From CAVPXC01 sp963709505 (GTDB lineage: Bacteria > Chloroflexota > Anaerolineae > JAAEKA01): 64,000 nucleotides of DNA. Made by a program: the position numbers and the translations under genes. Positions 8,867-17,834 of this stretch are shown piece after piece; the stretch's first letter is position 1; every line of letters begins with the position of its first letter. Below the pieces are notes generated by a model. The model did no database searches, was not told where the DNA came from, and saw only the letters and a program-made list of their open reading frames with translations. The stretch spans positions 248,001 through 312,000 of the forward strand of contig CAVPXC010000029.1 in NCBI GenBank assembly GCA_963709505.1, in the 5' to 3' direction.

Positions 8867-11272
8867 CTATGTCATCAACGGCAGCGTAAAGGCAAAGCAG
8901 CTTCCCGCTCCCAAGTCGCTTTCCACCCAGATCTGGCCGCCCATCGCCTCGACCAGCTCGCGGGCGATATAGAGCCCGATCCCATGCCCGTAAACCGTGC
9001 GCGCATCACTGTTGTCCACCCGATAGAATCGTTCGAAGATGTGCGATTGGTCTTTGGGCGCAAGTCCCGGGCCTTTGTCTTGAACCGCAACGGTAACCAG
9101 GTCCCGTCAAGCCGATGAAAACACGCACTTCCACCGGCGCATCCGGCAACGTATACTTGCCCGCGTTGTCGAGCAAAACCTCAATCACTGTTCGTACAGC
9201 CTGTTCATCCGCCCAAGCCCACTGCGGCTGGGCCGGCGCGGCGAAGCTCACTGGGCGCTCCGGTTGGAGCGTCTGCCATTGGCGAACTGCGGTCTGGACC
9301 AGCAGGTTCATGGCTACGGGCCGGAGTTCCAATGGCAGCTCCTTGCTTTCCAGTTGCGATAACGTCAGGAAACGCTCGGCAAATTCCTCCAAACGCTTGC
9401 TTTGGTCTTCGAGGAGGTGCAGCAGCTCCCGCACCTCCTGGCGCGCGGCCACAACCTCATCCTCGACCAACAGCATCTGCGTGATCGTCCCGATATTGGC
9501 CAGCGGTGTGCGCAGTTCGTGCGAGAAGGAGGCGATCAGTTCTTGCTGAAAGGCCTCCATCTTACGTTTGTTCGGTGACGTCTCGCATGAGCACCACCAG
9601 CCCACCGGCTTGGTCTTCCTCCGGCTCCAACGGCGCTGCGCTGAGTGCAACCACACGTTGTGTTCCCAGGTGCTGGCGGATCGTCCAGTGGTCGTCAAAA
9701 ACTAGCGCCTGCGCGCCTAGGGCAGCTTTCAACCCACAATGCTGGCTGCAAAGGCCATCATTACGGCAGCCAAGTACATCGCAGACGTCATGTCCCAGCG
9801 CCTCTTCCTCGCCCCAGCCGGTCAGCAAGGCGGCCGCCGGGTTGAACGACGTGACGTGGCCGGTGTCGTCAGTCGTGAACAAGGCATCGGTGATGGTGCG
9901 AACGATCTGTTCCGATTTGCGTTTCTCGCGCAGGATGCGGTCGAACAGCCGGGCATTGTCGAGGGCGACGGCCGCATGATCGGCCAAGCCGGTCAGGGTA
10001 CGTAAGGTCACTTCGCCGAACGCGCACGGTGTAGCGCTTTCAACCACGACAACGCCCAACGTGTGGCCTTGGCGGCGCACTGGCACGATCAGCCGGCTGT
10101 TGACCTCGGGCAACAGCGAAGGGAGAGGTGCACTGCCATCCAAGTCAAGCTGAGGCGCGGCTCGCCGAGCGATCCAAACCATGATCTGCCTTACCTGTGC
10201 CTCGGTAAGGCTGCCGTTGCGCATTCGGATCAGGGGAGTCAGGCCCGGTGCGTCGATGGTAATCAGACCAGCGTCGCCGTTAGCGATTGCGATGGCATGG
10301 GTTAACGTCTCGTCAACGATACGTGTCGGGTGGAGCGAGGTACTCAGCTCGCGTGCCGAGCGCTGCAAGGCAGTCAGCTCGCGCATGCGGCGTGTCAGCG
10401 TGTCATCGGTGCGGGCTGCCGCAGCGGCCTGGAGGAGCGCTTGCTCGCCGGCCGCCTGCAGGTCGTTCAGAGCGTTAAGGTCGTCCTCGCCGAATCCACC
10501 CAGCTTATTACCAAGCACGAGCACAGCGAACGCTTGCCCATCGGGCTGGCGCAGGTGCATAGCCAGCACAGATCGCAGCGCGGCCTGGCTTGCGCCGGCA
10601 AAGCGCGGATCGCCGTCCAGGTCGTTGAGCACCTGAGGATTTTCTTGCCTGAGGAGCCACTGTGCGAGGCTACTGTCGCTGCCTTCTGCAGAGATCGACG
10701 TGCGTTCCAGGACATCTTTCTCGAGGCTGAGTACTTCCCATGCCATGGTCACCGGGCTTTGCAGAATCAGCGCCGTCCATTCGGCGCCGCTGATGAGGGC
10801 GCTTTCCTTAAGCAAAAAGGCGGCAACTTCGTCCAGGTTCGATGCACGGCTGAGCAGGGCTTCCCAGCCGCGCACCGCACCGGTCAGCGACATACGCGCA
10901 CGCACGAACGTAGCCAGCGTGGTTGCCAGATAGGCGAAAAGGACCAGAGCCAGCACGTAGATGCTCAATGCCATGAGTGCCTGGAGTGTGTTGCTACCAG
11001 GAGCAAATGCCGCCGGCAAATAGGCCGACCCGAACAGCGCTATGAGCACCAATGCGGTCTGCCAGCCGTTGCGGTGGTAAGCGGCGACAGAGATCGTAGC
11101 CAACGCCAGGATTTGGGCGACGGCTGCAGGTAGGCGGCCGGATAGTTGGCTTGCCACGATCGCCGCAAACACACTTGCGGTCAAAAGCAACAACGCGGCA
11201 AGGTCCCAGTCGCGACGTCGCTGGGCGGCGATTGGCTGTGAGGCGTTTGACGGGAGGGTAATCGGCGGTCAT
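8867..11272 (-). CDS. Membrane sensor histidine kinase with GAF and PAS domains, frame broken
   Basis: The N-terminus has several membrane segments (LLLLTASVFAAIVASQL, then ALMALSIYVLALVLFAYLA). Two GAF-like regions follow (for example SNLDEVAAFLLKESALISGA and LIVPVRRQGHTLGVVVVES), then a PAS domain (IVRTITDALFTTDDTGHVTS). The HisKA H-box is ASFSHELRTPLANIGT. The ATPase domain shows EVLLDNAGKYT (N box) and a G2 box GHGIGLYIARELVEAMGG. The PAS region has a Cys-rich insert (CDVLGCRNDGLCSQHCG) that could bind metal or a cluster. The ATG at 11272 overlaps the CPBP stop (ATGA), but an indel is then needed before about 11230. Further frame changes lie near 9565 and 9100. The signal sensed is unknown. 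Confidence 0.8.
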
Positions 11273-12174
11273 AGCTTCAGAAATGCAATCAGGAATAGAC
11301 TAAAGACGACGTTACAAGCCAGGCCGGGAAGCAGGCTGTGCTGGCGGTGGCGCAGAAACGTGGCTACAACCGAGAAGGCGGCTCCATAGACCAGGAGCAG
11401 CACCACGGTAACCGGTGTCTGGGGCTGCGTCCCGACAATGGGTATCAAATAGACGGGCAGGTTGAGCACGGTTAGCTTGGCGGTTGCAATTGCAACGCTG
11501 CGTGAAGAGCCGTTGGTAAGCAGTTGATAACCCAGGCCGCGGAAGAACAATTCCTCGCCGAGTGCGGTCAGCCCGGCGCGAAAGAACAGCGCCCAGGTCA
11601 AAACAGCCACGCTAGGAGTCGGCTGTACCCTCAGTTCGGGATAGGCAAACGTGGTAAGCACCAAATGGAGACCGAGTACGGCGCCTGCAGTTACACCGAT
11701 CACCAGGTTAACCGGCCAACGATCCCCCGTGAGGCCGAGGATACGAGTGGATATCGGATAGCGTCGGTGCAGAAGGAGAAGAAGAGACCCGGTGAGACCT
11801 GGGACGATGAGAATCGGTAGGGTGGACGTCCACGACTGTTCTTCCGCGCTGCGTGGCGCTGTGATGAAGGCAATGGCGCTGGCAACGAGGAGAAGCAGCG
11901 AGGCGACCCCAAGGCGCGAGGCGCTGGAAGTCATGTCGGTACGATCGCGCAAGATCGACCAGAGCGGCAAGAGCCAGAGCACTCCAATAAATACAACAAC
12001 CCGGAACATGCCATGCCAGGGCCACTCCGGGAAGAGCTGTGTCGCTGTAAGCATCGCCAAAGTAGCCGCAGCGATCGCCATCTCGGCCGCGCGCCACTGC
12101 CGGCGGCGTTGTACGTCCAACCCACGACCGATCTCCTGCCAATTTGAGCGAACGATGACATCAAACAATGGCAT
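11269..12174 (-). CDS. CPBP-family intramembrane metalloprotease-like protein
   Basis: A polytopic membrane protein with about eight hydrophobic segments. It carries the CPBP/Abi motif LGEELFFRGLGYQLL (EExxxR) and later downstream His/Asn-containing helices (LTVLNLPVYLIP, LLPGLACNVVFSLFL). Members of this family include CAAX-type proteases and bacteriocin self-immunity proteins. I start at ATG 12174 (MPLFDVIVRSNWQ), two bases after the M50 stop. A longer reading from 12219 would overlap that gene. The stop overlaps the ATG of the histidine kinase, so translation is coupled. The frame is intact. The substrate is unknown. Confidence 0.75.
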   Translation of the reverse strand: MPLFDVIVRSNWQEIGRGLDVQRRRQWRAAEMAIAAATLAMLTATQLFPEWPWHGMFRVVVFIGVLWLLPLWSILRDRTDMTSSASRLGVASLLLLVASAIAFITAPRSAEEQSWTSTLPILIVPGLTGSLLLLLHRRYPISTRILGLTGDRWPVNLVIGVTAGAVLGLHLVLTTFAYPELRVQPTPSVAVLTWALFFRAGLTALGEELFFRGLGYQLLTNGSSRSVAIATAKLTVLNLPVYLIPIVGTQPQTPVTVVLLLVYGAAFSVVATFLRHRQHSLLPGLACNVVFSLFLIAFLKL

Positions 12175-12176
12175 GG

Positions 12177-12759
12177 CTAGAGTCGGTGCACTACCTGAAC
12201 AATCCCAATGAGGACGCATGTTGTCGCTGTCACGCGCATGCCTAAACGGTGGGCCTTGGCTTCCTGCTTCGGTGGCATTTCTCGCCCGAAGTGAGCGAGC
12301 ATCAGAATAAGCAAGTGTCCGCCGTCAAGACCTGGGATAGGGATCAGGTTTAGAAGGGCCAGCAAAATCGAAAGTGCGGCCGTGACCGCCAGCCAGACTT
12401 GTAGGTTGGCTGGGTCGCCTGGCAGCCAAATGGCCACGAAAGAGCCCCACACCAAGTACCATGCTAGCAGTTGGCCCGCCGGCGACCATTAGTAGATCGT
12501 GCGCGATGGGACGAATTGACCGGCCGTCGGCGGTGCGGCGCACGGGAACACCCACCGCTATGCCCGCAGGCACGGCCCGCAGGACTAGCTCCGTCTCCGT
12601 CCCGAGTTGTCGCCTCCATAGAACTGGCCCCAGGCCGATGGTCAGGCGTTTGACTGAAATCCCCAAGTGGCGGGCGACGAGGAAATGCCCCAACTCGTGG
12701 ACGAGAGTTGCCAGAACGAGGGCGGATGCAAGCGCTACCACGATGTACACGGAAGCCAT
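12177..12759 (-). CDS. M50 site-2-protease-like membrane zinc protease, frame broken once
   Basis: Small RseP/SpoIVFB-type protease. The first membrane helix carries the zinc motif LATLVHELGHFLVARHLGI (HExxH). The second conserved motif NLIPIPGLDGGHLLIL supplies the third metal ligand Asp. One frame change lies near 12445-12465. Corrected, the product is about 193 residues, a minimal M50 without an obvious PDZ domain. It is followed by a CPBP protein and a histidine kinase on the same strand, which suggests a membrane proteolysis or envelope signalling group (inference). Confidence 0.78.
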
Positions 12760-12833
12760 TGCGATCTATCTGCTCTTCTGTTCTGACTTGGACGTTTCTG
12801 CGACTGATAGTATTGCTTACTTGCTCACAGGTT

Positions 12834-12862
12834 ATGATACCAAAAACTACAGCGTGATACAA
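12834..12862 (-). promoter_or_regulatory. Possible sigma70-type promoter for the M50-CPBP-kinase-regulator operon
   Basis: On the minus strand TTGTAT (12857-12862) and TATCAT (12834-12839) are 17 bases apart, about 75 bases before the M50 start. The -10 box is good and the -35 box is weak. The rest of the gap 12760-12928 shows nothing else. Confidence 0.4.
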
Positions 12863-12928
12863 TAGGAAATTAGTCCTATTGCGAGAGTTTCTCTGGCCCG
12901 TATGAGCGCGGCCCCCAGTGGAGATCAG

Positions 12929-13940
12929 TTACAGTACAGGAGCTGGTTGATAAGAACGCCGCAGGGACTCCGGCGCTGCGCCCCGAGTTTCAATTCTTAT
13001 ACCCTGCCCAACGCCAGCCCAGATGGCTAACCGCAGGTGTTCGATGGCCTCGGGGGAGAAGCCCATGAGCCGCGCAGTGGTGACGTCCACCGCCACTGGG
13101 TCGCTGCCTGCAGCTAATAGCCCGTGGGCAACCGGTGTTCCGAATAGAGGACCGTCTCCCTCCATGCCGACGATGCCGTCAACCACGGTAACCACCGGAG
13201 GCAAGGACTCATAGATACCGAGTATGCTCGGAGCGATGCCGTTGAAGTGTAGTATGTTCTTGGGCCAACCGTAACGGGCGCCAGGCAGGATGCCAAAAAG
13301 GTTTTTCAGGCTCAGCGATACCACGGCCCAATGATGGGTCTTGAGCTTGGGCAAGGAGACGATCAGATCGGCCTGCCTGGCGTGGCGCGGCAGCCAGAGC
13401 TGCTGCGTCTGGAGAAACCATCCCCCGCGCCGGCACGGGCTGTGGATCGTCGTAGTTGAGGTCGACGAAGCGCACCTTACGCTGGGCCAGCACCGACGCC
13501 AGACCGCTGGCTTCCACCACAGGCCAGGCGTCGCGGCGGAAGGCAGACCCATCGCCAACGACCAGCTCGGCAGCGCCCAGCTCGGCCAACACATCCAGCA
13601 CGGCCGCGATGACTTGGGGTGCTGTGGTCACAGGATGGCCGTCGATGATGTCGAGTAGATTGGGCTTAACCAGGACCCGTTTGCCGGCCACGGTGGGCAT
13701 CGCCGATTGACGCCACAGATCGGCGATGCAATCCCGCGCGTCGTCGTAGCTGGAACACGACGCCAAGCCCACCAGTGCTGGCTGGCCAGCCAGGCGTTGG
13801 GCCTGGCCGCGCGCCAGCCAGGGCAGGACTCGGGCGAGGCCTGCCGGCTGTGTGGCCCGATCCAGGCCCAGAGCAGCCACACCAGTGCCTAGCAGGAGAG
13901 CCAGGCGCAGAAAGGTTCGGCGACTCATCTGCGGTGGCAT
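12929..13940 (-). CDS. Tat-exported DUF362 family protein, frame broken once
   Basis: The ATG at 13940 follows AAAGGAGC. The N-terminus has a twin-arginine signal: SRRTFLRLALLLGTGVAALG. The DUF362 domain begins about residue 60 with KRVLVKPNLLDIIDGHPVTT and continues ELVVGDGSAFRRDAW. After a frame change near 13425 come ADLIVSLPKLKTHHWAVVSL, SLKNLFGILPGARYG and DGIVGMEGDGPLFGTPV. These are the strongly conserved DUF362 motifs. The family's function is not settled. No ferredoxin domain is visible, unlike some relatives. It starts 10 bases after the prenyltransferase-repeat gene and is likely in the same operon. Confidence 0.8.
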
Positions 13941-13950
13941 GGGCGCTCCT

Positions 13951-14805
13951 TTACAAGCGGAAGTTCGGGTCCAGGGCCAGCATGGACAGGCCTGTCTCGT
14001 AGGGACTATGGCCCCAACTGCCGTCGGGAAGCTGGAGCGCACGCAATCGTTGGACAGCCGTATCATCACTCTGGCCGAGGGCACGCAGGGCCAGCAGACC
14101 CCACGCAAGGGCGGGCGCGCCACCGTCGTTCAGCATTTCGCTGCGCAGCGTGACCAGGTCCTCGGTCGTCACGCTCTGCGGGGCTACTTGGGCTAGGGCC
14201 AGCAAGGCCCAGGCCGTTGGGTGGGCGCGAGCAGGCAGCGGCTGGCTGAACATGACAGGATTGCCGACATTCCAGCCGCCACCCTGACAGCGGCGGTCCA
14301 GTACGTAACGGGTGGCCTCGTCGATACGGTCCGTGGCCGGTGCGCGGGCGGCAGTGAGAGCAAGTATCGCCAGCGCCGTGGGCTCGATCCAACTCGCCTC
14401 CCCAGGTAGCCAGGGCCAGCCGCGGAGGTGGAGGTCGATAGCCACCGTCGGTTCGAGCATTTGGATGGCATCTTCAGTGGTCCGGAGCGTTTCGACAGAA
14501 AGCAGCCACTCCGTCCCACGAACCACGATCACCTGACTTGGGTCCTGCCTGGCCAGGGTTAACACCGCCCAAGCAGTGTGCCATCCGCTTTGCTCGTCGG
14601 TTGCGCCCAGGCCCCAACCGCCGTCCTGGTGCTGCGTATTGTGCAGCCAGGCGATAGCCCGTTGATACGTGGCGGCCGCGCTGCTACGCAGAGAGAAGGT
14701 CACAGCCCCAGCAGCCTCTACCGTAGAAGCTTGGCCGGGTGCATACCCCCAGCCGCCGTCAGTATTCTGCGTCGAAATCAGAAACGTCGTCCCGCTGGTC
14801 ACCAT
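13951..14805 (-). CDS. Prenyltransferase/squalene-oxidase-repeat (alpha/alpha toroid) protein
   Basis: This protein is built from prenyltransferase-type alpha/alpha repeats. Repeat signatures include NTDGGWGYAPGQ, QHQDGGWGLGATDEQSGWHT, RCQGGGWNVGNP and LPDGSWGHSPYETGLSML. An Asp-rich cyclase motif (DxDD) is not evident, so cyclase activity is not supported. I start at ATG 14805 rather than 14850, because a TATAAT box at 14815-14820 would put transcription start almost on this ATG. The frame is intact over 284 residues. The downstream partner is a DUF362 protein, a pairing that suggests a shared but unknown role. Confidence 0.75.
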   Translation of the reverse strand: MVTSGTTFLISTQNTDGGWGYAPGQASTVEAAGAVTFSLRSSAAATYQRAIAWLHNTQHQDGGWGLGATDEQSGWHTAWAVLTLARQDPSQVIVVRGTEWLLSVETLRTTEDAIQMLEPTVAIDLHLRGWPWLPGEASWIEPTALAILALTAARAPATDRIDEATRYVLDRRCQGGGWNVGNPVMFSQPLPARAHPTAWALLALAQVAPQSVTTEDLVTLRSEMLNDGGAPALAWGLLALRALGQSDDTAVQRLRALQLPDGSWGHSPYETGLSMLALDPNFRL

Positions 14806-14814
14806 TGTATGTGC

Positions 14815-14820
14815 ATTATA
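14815..14820 (-). promoter_or_regulatory. Perfect -10 box giving a probably leaderless transcript
   Basis: TATAAT on the minus strand ends 9 bases before the ATG at 14805. A poor -35 candidate (TGGCTG) lies 17 bases upstream. With this geometry the mRNA would have almost no leader. No ribosome binding site is seen before that ATG, which is consistent. Confidence 0.4.
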
Positions 14821-14916
14821 GTGTATTAGGCCAGACTCAGCCACTATCATCGTTAAGTCATAGTTTGACCGCGGTCGGCAGCTTCACGCTGAGCATCGGC
14901 GGCATGGCCACATGGC

Positions 14917-17178
14917 TCAACACCCTGTCAGCCAATGGTCGGCGACCAGTTGGATGTCACCCACGTCGACGAAGCCACTGTTGTTGAAGTCATAAGCCGG
15001 GACGTTGGTGTCAAAGGCGCCGGCTACCAGTTGCACGTCGATGATGTCGACGTTGCCACTTTGGTTGACGTTGTAAACGCACGGCACGATGCAGTTCTGG
15101 CAGATCAAGGCAAAGCCCTGGTCGGTCAAGTCGGCGTTGCCGAGCACCGCGTTGCCGGCGATGTTGGTGGCGTTGATGGCGATCGTGGCGCTGCTGGCCG
15201 GGTTCCGGACGTAGACGTTCTCCAGGTTGTTCTTGACGTCGGCGACGCCGCCGGTGGCGGACCAGCCGGCCGAGAAGACGTTGCCTTTGTAGGTGTTGGC
15301 GCCGTTGACCACGGTCACGTTCAGGTTGTTGACCAGGGCCGGGTTCGCGCCGACCGCGCCGGGTGCGTCCGTCCAGGCGATTGTGACCTTGAGCGGCTTC
15401 GTGGGGTCAGCCACGCCGACGGTCAAGGTGTACTGCTCGCCGGTGTTGGCGAAGATCACCGGCGACTCCTGATAGACCATGTTGACGCCGTTGTTGATGA
15501 CGTTGCTCAGGTTGACGCGGCCCCAGCCTTCGTTGAAGTTGGGGATATCGGCCGTGCCCATGTCGACCGCGCCGTTGACGAGCAGCGCCTTAGCCATGGC
15601 CGCGGTCGGGTTGGCGCCGGCGTTGAAGCTGCGCCACCAGTCGGTGATCAGCACCACCGAGCCAGAGGCGTGCGGCGCGGCCATGCTGGTGCCCGAACAA
15701 AAGGAGTAAAGGTTGTTAGTGCCAGCGATTGCAGTGCTGCAGTTGCCGCCAGTATCGTTGCGGGTCGAGGCGATCTGTTCGCCCGGGGTAGTGATGGTCG
15801 GCACGATACGGCCGTCGACCGCCGGGCCGCGGCTGCTGAAGCTGGAGATGGTGTTGATGCTGCCGACGCGGTAGTTCCGGCTGGCCGCCACGACGATCAG
15901 GTTCTTGGCCTCCTTGGGCGCGGTGAGCGTATTGGCGCCGGGGCCAGAGTTGCCGGCCGAGAAGACTTCGATGAAGGGCTCAACCGCCGCCGTATCGAAG
16001 TTGCCGTCGAGCACCATCAGGTCATGGGTGCGCTCGGAGGCCTGGTAGCCGTGGTTGGTGCCTTCGCCGGTGGTCCAGGAGTTGTTGCCGCCGATCGCGT
16101 TGAGCAGCACGGCCTGCTTGCTGTGCTCTTGCCAGCCGCCGGCCGGTGGCCAGGCCGATGCCGAAAGCGAGTTCAAGGCCACGATGTCGTAGTCAGGCGC
16201 AACCCCCAGGCCGTACTTGAAGCCGTTAGGATCGGCGAAGGCGCCGGTGGCGTCGCCGCCGATAATGCCGGTGACGTGGGTGCCATGGCCGCCCGTGGGG
16301 CAGTCCGTGCCGGGCTGGCCAGCGATCACACAGGCGCCGGGGAAGTTGTAGCCCGCCACGATGTGGGAGCCGAGGTCAGGGTGGTTGTAGTCCACGCCGG
16401 TGTCGACGGTGGCCCAACGCACGCCCGTGCCGTCGAAGCCGAGGGCGGTCAGCCAGGCCTGGTAGCCCGTGAAGGGCACGCCGGCTCCCGAGTAGTTGCC
16501 TGCGATGATCTGGCTTGACATCTCGTCGTCGAGCACAGGCACAGGATGGCTATAGCCCAGCCAGAGGACGGTGTTCAGGCGGGCCACCTCTTCGGCGCGG
16601 CCGGCGTCCAGCACGACGATGGCGTTGTAGAAAGCCTTATCGGGTTGGGACGGGTGAACGTCGACCACCTTGGCGCCAAGGGCCTCCAGCGCCGCGACTG
16701 TGGCTTCGACGTCGCCGTCGTTGTAGAACATGACGTTGACGTTCTCGACCAGTCCTTGGCGGCCTTGCAAGTCACTGTTGATCTTGTAGGCGGGGTGAAA
16801 GGCGCCGCTCCAGCGGACAAAGTCGAGCGCTTGGGCGGCCTCAGTGCCTGCAGCCGTGCCCCAGACCAGGTATGTGTAGTGGGGGTAATACTGCAAGACT
16901 TTGAGTCCGCTTGCTTCGATGCCGGCAAGCCATGCGTCCTGGGTTGGGCCGAAGAACTGGACCAGGCGCAGGCCGGCGTCTGCGTTGACGGAGCGCAGTC
17001 CGGCGGGGAGGACGGGCTCGCCCTGGGCTACAGGATCGAAGGCGTAGTTGGGAACGCGCACTTCGATCCTGCCGGCAGGCGGTGCGGGAGCGAAAGTTGC
17101 GGTAGCAGGCAAGGCGGAGGCGACGAGCGCCACGAGAATCGCGGCGATCAGCAGAAGGGATGGAAGTCGTCGGGGCAT
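14917..17178 (-). CDS. Secreted S8 subtilisin-like serine protease with C-terminal dockerin-like repeats
   Basis: Extracellular endoprotease. I chose ATG 17178 because GAGGAG lies upstream and a signal peptide follows (MPRRLPSLLLIAAILVALVA). A propeptide-like region covers about 30-200. The catalytic triad motifs are WATVDTGVDYNHPDLG (Asp near 256), GGHGTHVTGIIGG (His near 297) and CSGTSMAAPHASGS (Ser near 496). After a beta-sandwich region, residues about 690-753 form a dockerin-type Ca-binding pair: NVNQSGNVDIIDVQLVAGAF and FNNSGFVDVGDIQLVADHW. The frame is intact over 753 residues. Dockerin-like tails usually dock to cohesins; none is seen here, so the partner is unknown. The M14 peptidase at 24.8-27.8 kb carries the same type of tail. 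Confidence 0.92.
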   Translation of the reverse strand: MPRRLPSLLLIAAILVALVASALPATATFAPAPPAGRIEVRVPNYAFDPVAQGEPVLPAGLRSVNADAGLRLVQFFGPTQDAWLAGIEASGLKVLQYYPHYTYLVWGTAAGTEAAQALDFVRWSGAFHPAYKINSDLQGRQGLVENVNVMFYNDGDVEATVAALEALGAKVVDVHPSQPDKAFYNAIVVLDAGRAEEVARLNTVLWLGYSHPVPVLDDEMSSQIIAGNYSGAGVPFTGYQAWLTALGFDGTGVRWATVDTGVDYNHPDLGSHIVAGYNFPGACVIAGQPGTDCPTGGHGTHVTGIIGGDATGAFADPNGFKYGLGVAPDYDIVALNSLSASAWPPAGGWQEHSKQAVLLNAIGGNNSWTTGEGTNHGYQASERTHDLMVLDGNFDTAAVEPFIEVFSAGNSGPGANTLTAPKEAKNLIVVAASRNYRVGSINTISSFSSRGPAVDGRIVPTITTPGEQIASTRNDTGGNCSTAIAGTNNLYSFCSGTSMAAPHASGSVVLITDWWRSFNAGANPTAAMAKALLVNGAVDMGTADIPNFNEGWGRVNLSNVINNGVNMVYQESPVIFANTGEQYTLTVGVADPTKPLKVTIAWTDAPGAVGANPALVNNLNVTVVNGANTYKGNVFSAGWSATGGVADVKNNLENVYVRNPASSATIAINATNIAGNAVLGNADLTDQGFALICQNCIVPCVYNVNQSGNVDIIDVQLVAGAFDTNVPAYDFNNSGFVDVGDIQLVADHWLTGC

Positions 17179-17263
17179 CTTGCGTGTCTCCTCGTTGGCG
17201 TTTCCTCTAGCGGGTTTGGAATGAACTGAACGGACCTTTCTGCGTCCGAAAGAGGCAAGAACA

Positions 17264-17292
17264 ATTATAGCCTTAGACGAGATGGTCAACAA
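17264..17292 (-). promoter_or_regulatory. Sigma70-type promoter of the subtilase gene
   Basis: On the minus strand TATAAT (17264-17269) has TTGTTG 17 bases upstream (17287-17292). It lies about 85 bases before the chosen ATG and supports that start over the longer reading from 17310, which begins upstream of this promoter. Confidence 0.55.
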
Positions 17293-17351
17293 GTTCGGCT
17301 GCATCTTCACGATTGCAGAAGCGCCGCTTGGCAGGAGTGGTTAGCCGATTC

Positions 17352-17411
17352 GTAACCGTCACCCGTCATTCCTGCTCCCGAAGGGGACAGGAATGACGGG
17401 TGAGCAGTTAC
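17352..17411. repeat. GTAAC/ACCCGTCATTCCTG palindrome, copy A
   Basis: Imperfect inverted repeat of about 60 bases. The arm CACCCGTCATTCCTG pairs with CAGGAATGACGGGTG around a short GC loop, with GTAAC and GTTAC at the ends. Related copies are at 28318-28377 and 48822-48875. Confidence 0.8.
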
Positions 17412-17523
17412 GCCGATTTGCAAATAGAGGTGGTGGTAAGTATCATGGAGCTGCGCAGTCGTTTCATGAGGAGGGAGGGCGTTTTGCCTCACGAAAGAAG
17501 TACCAATGGGTGAAGGAGGACTA

Positions 17524-17820
17524 ATGAACAAGCAGCCCGCTGTCTACATTCTGGCAAGCCAACCGAATGGAACGCTCTACGTTGGCGTTACCAGTGATCT
17601 GGCCAGACGAGTCTGGGAGCACAAGAACGACCTGGTCGATGGGTTCACGAAGAAGTACGGCGTGCACCGGCTGGTCTACTTCGAGCTACACGTCAGCATG
17701 GTCGAAGCCATTCAGCGGGAGAAGCAGATCAAGAAGTGGCGTCGCGCATGGAAGATCGAGTTGGTCGAGAAAGAGAACCCGGAATGGCGTGACCTGTGGC
17801 CGAGTATTGTGGAACGGTAG
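17524..17820 (+). CDS. Small GIY-YIG nuclease (UPF0213/YhbQ-like)
   Basis: Ninety-eight-residue single-domain GIY-YIG protein. The ATG at 17524 follows GAAGGAGG. The core motif is AVYILASQPNGTLYVGVTSD (GIY-YIG degenerate to VYI and YVG). The conserved Arg lies in LARRVWEHK, and the family motif FTKKYGVHRLVYFE, then the catalytic-type Glu in MVEAIQREKQIKKWRR, follow. The ending NPEWRDLW is typical. It is the only plus-strand gene between 1 and 32 kb. It sits between a palindrome (17352) and, only about 15 bases downstream, a long array of palindromic repeats. The sequence shows a nuclease; its substrate is unknown. An association with the repeats is inference. Confidence 0.9.
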   Translation: MNKQPAVYILASQPNGTLYVGVTSDLARRVWEHKNDLVDGFTKKYGVHRLVYFELHVSMVEAIQREKQIKKWRRAWKIELVEKENPEWRDLWPSIVER

Positions 17821-17834
17821 ACTGTCAGCTTTTT

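Noticed and set aside
13951..14805. Squalene-hopene or terpene cyclase
   Set aside because: Only the repeat fold is seen; the DxDD catalytic motif is not found and the protein is less than half the usual length.
14935..16518. 527-codon open frame antisense to the subtilase
   Set aside because: Shadow of a high-GC coding strand; its composition (Asp/Val/Gly/His-rich) is typical of antisense frames and the minus-strand gene has clear catalytic motifs.
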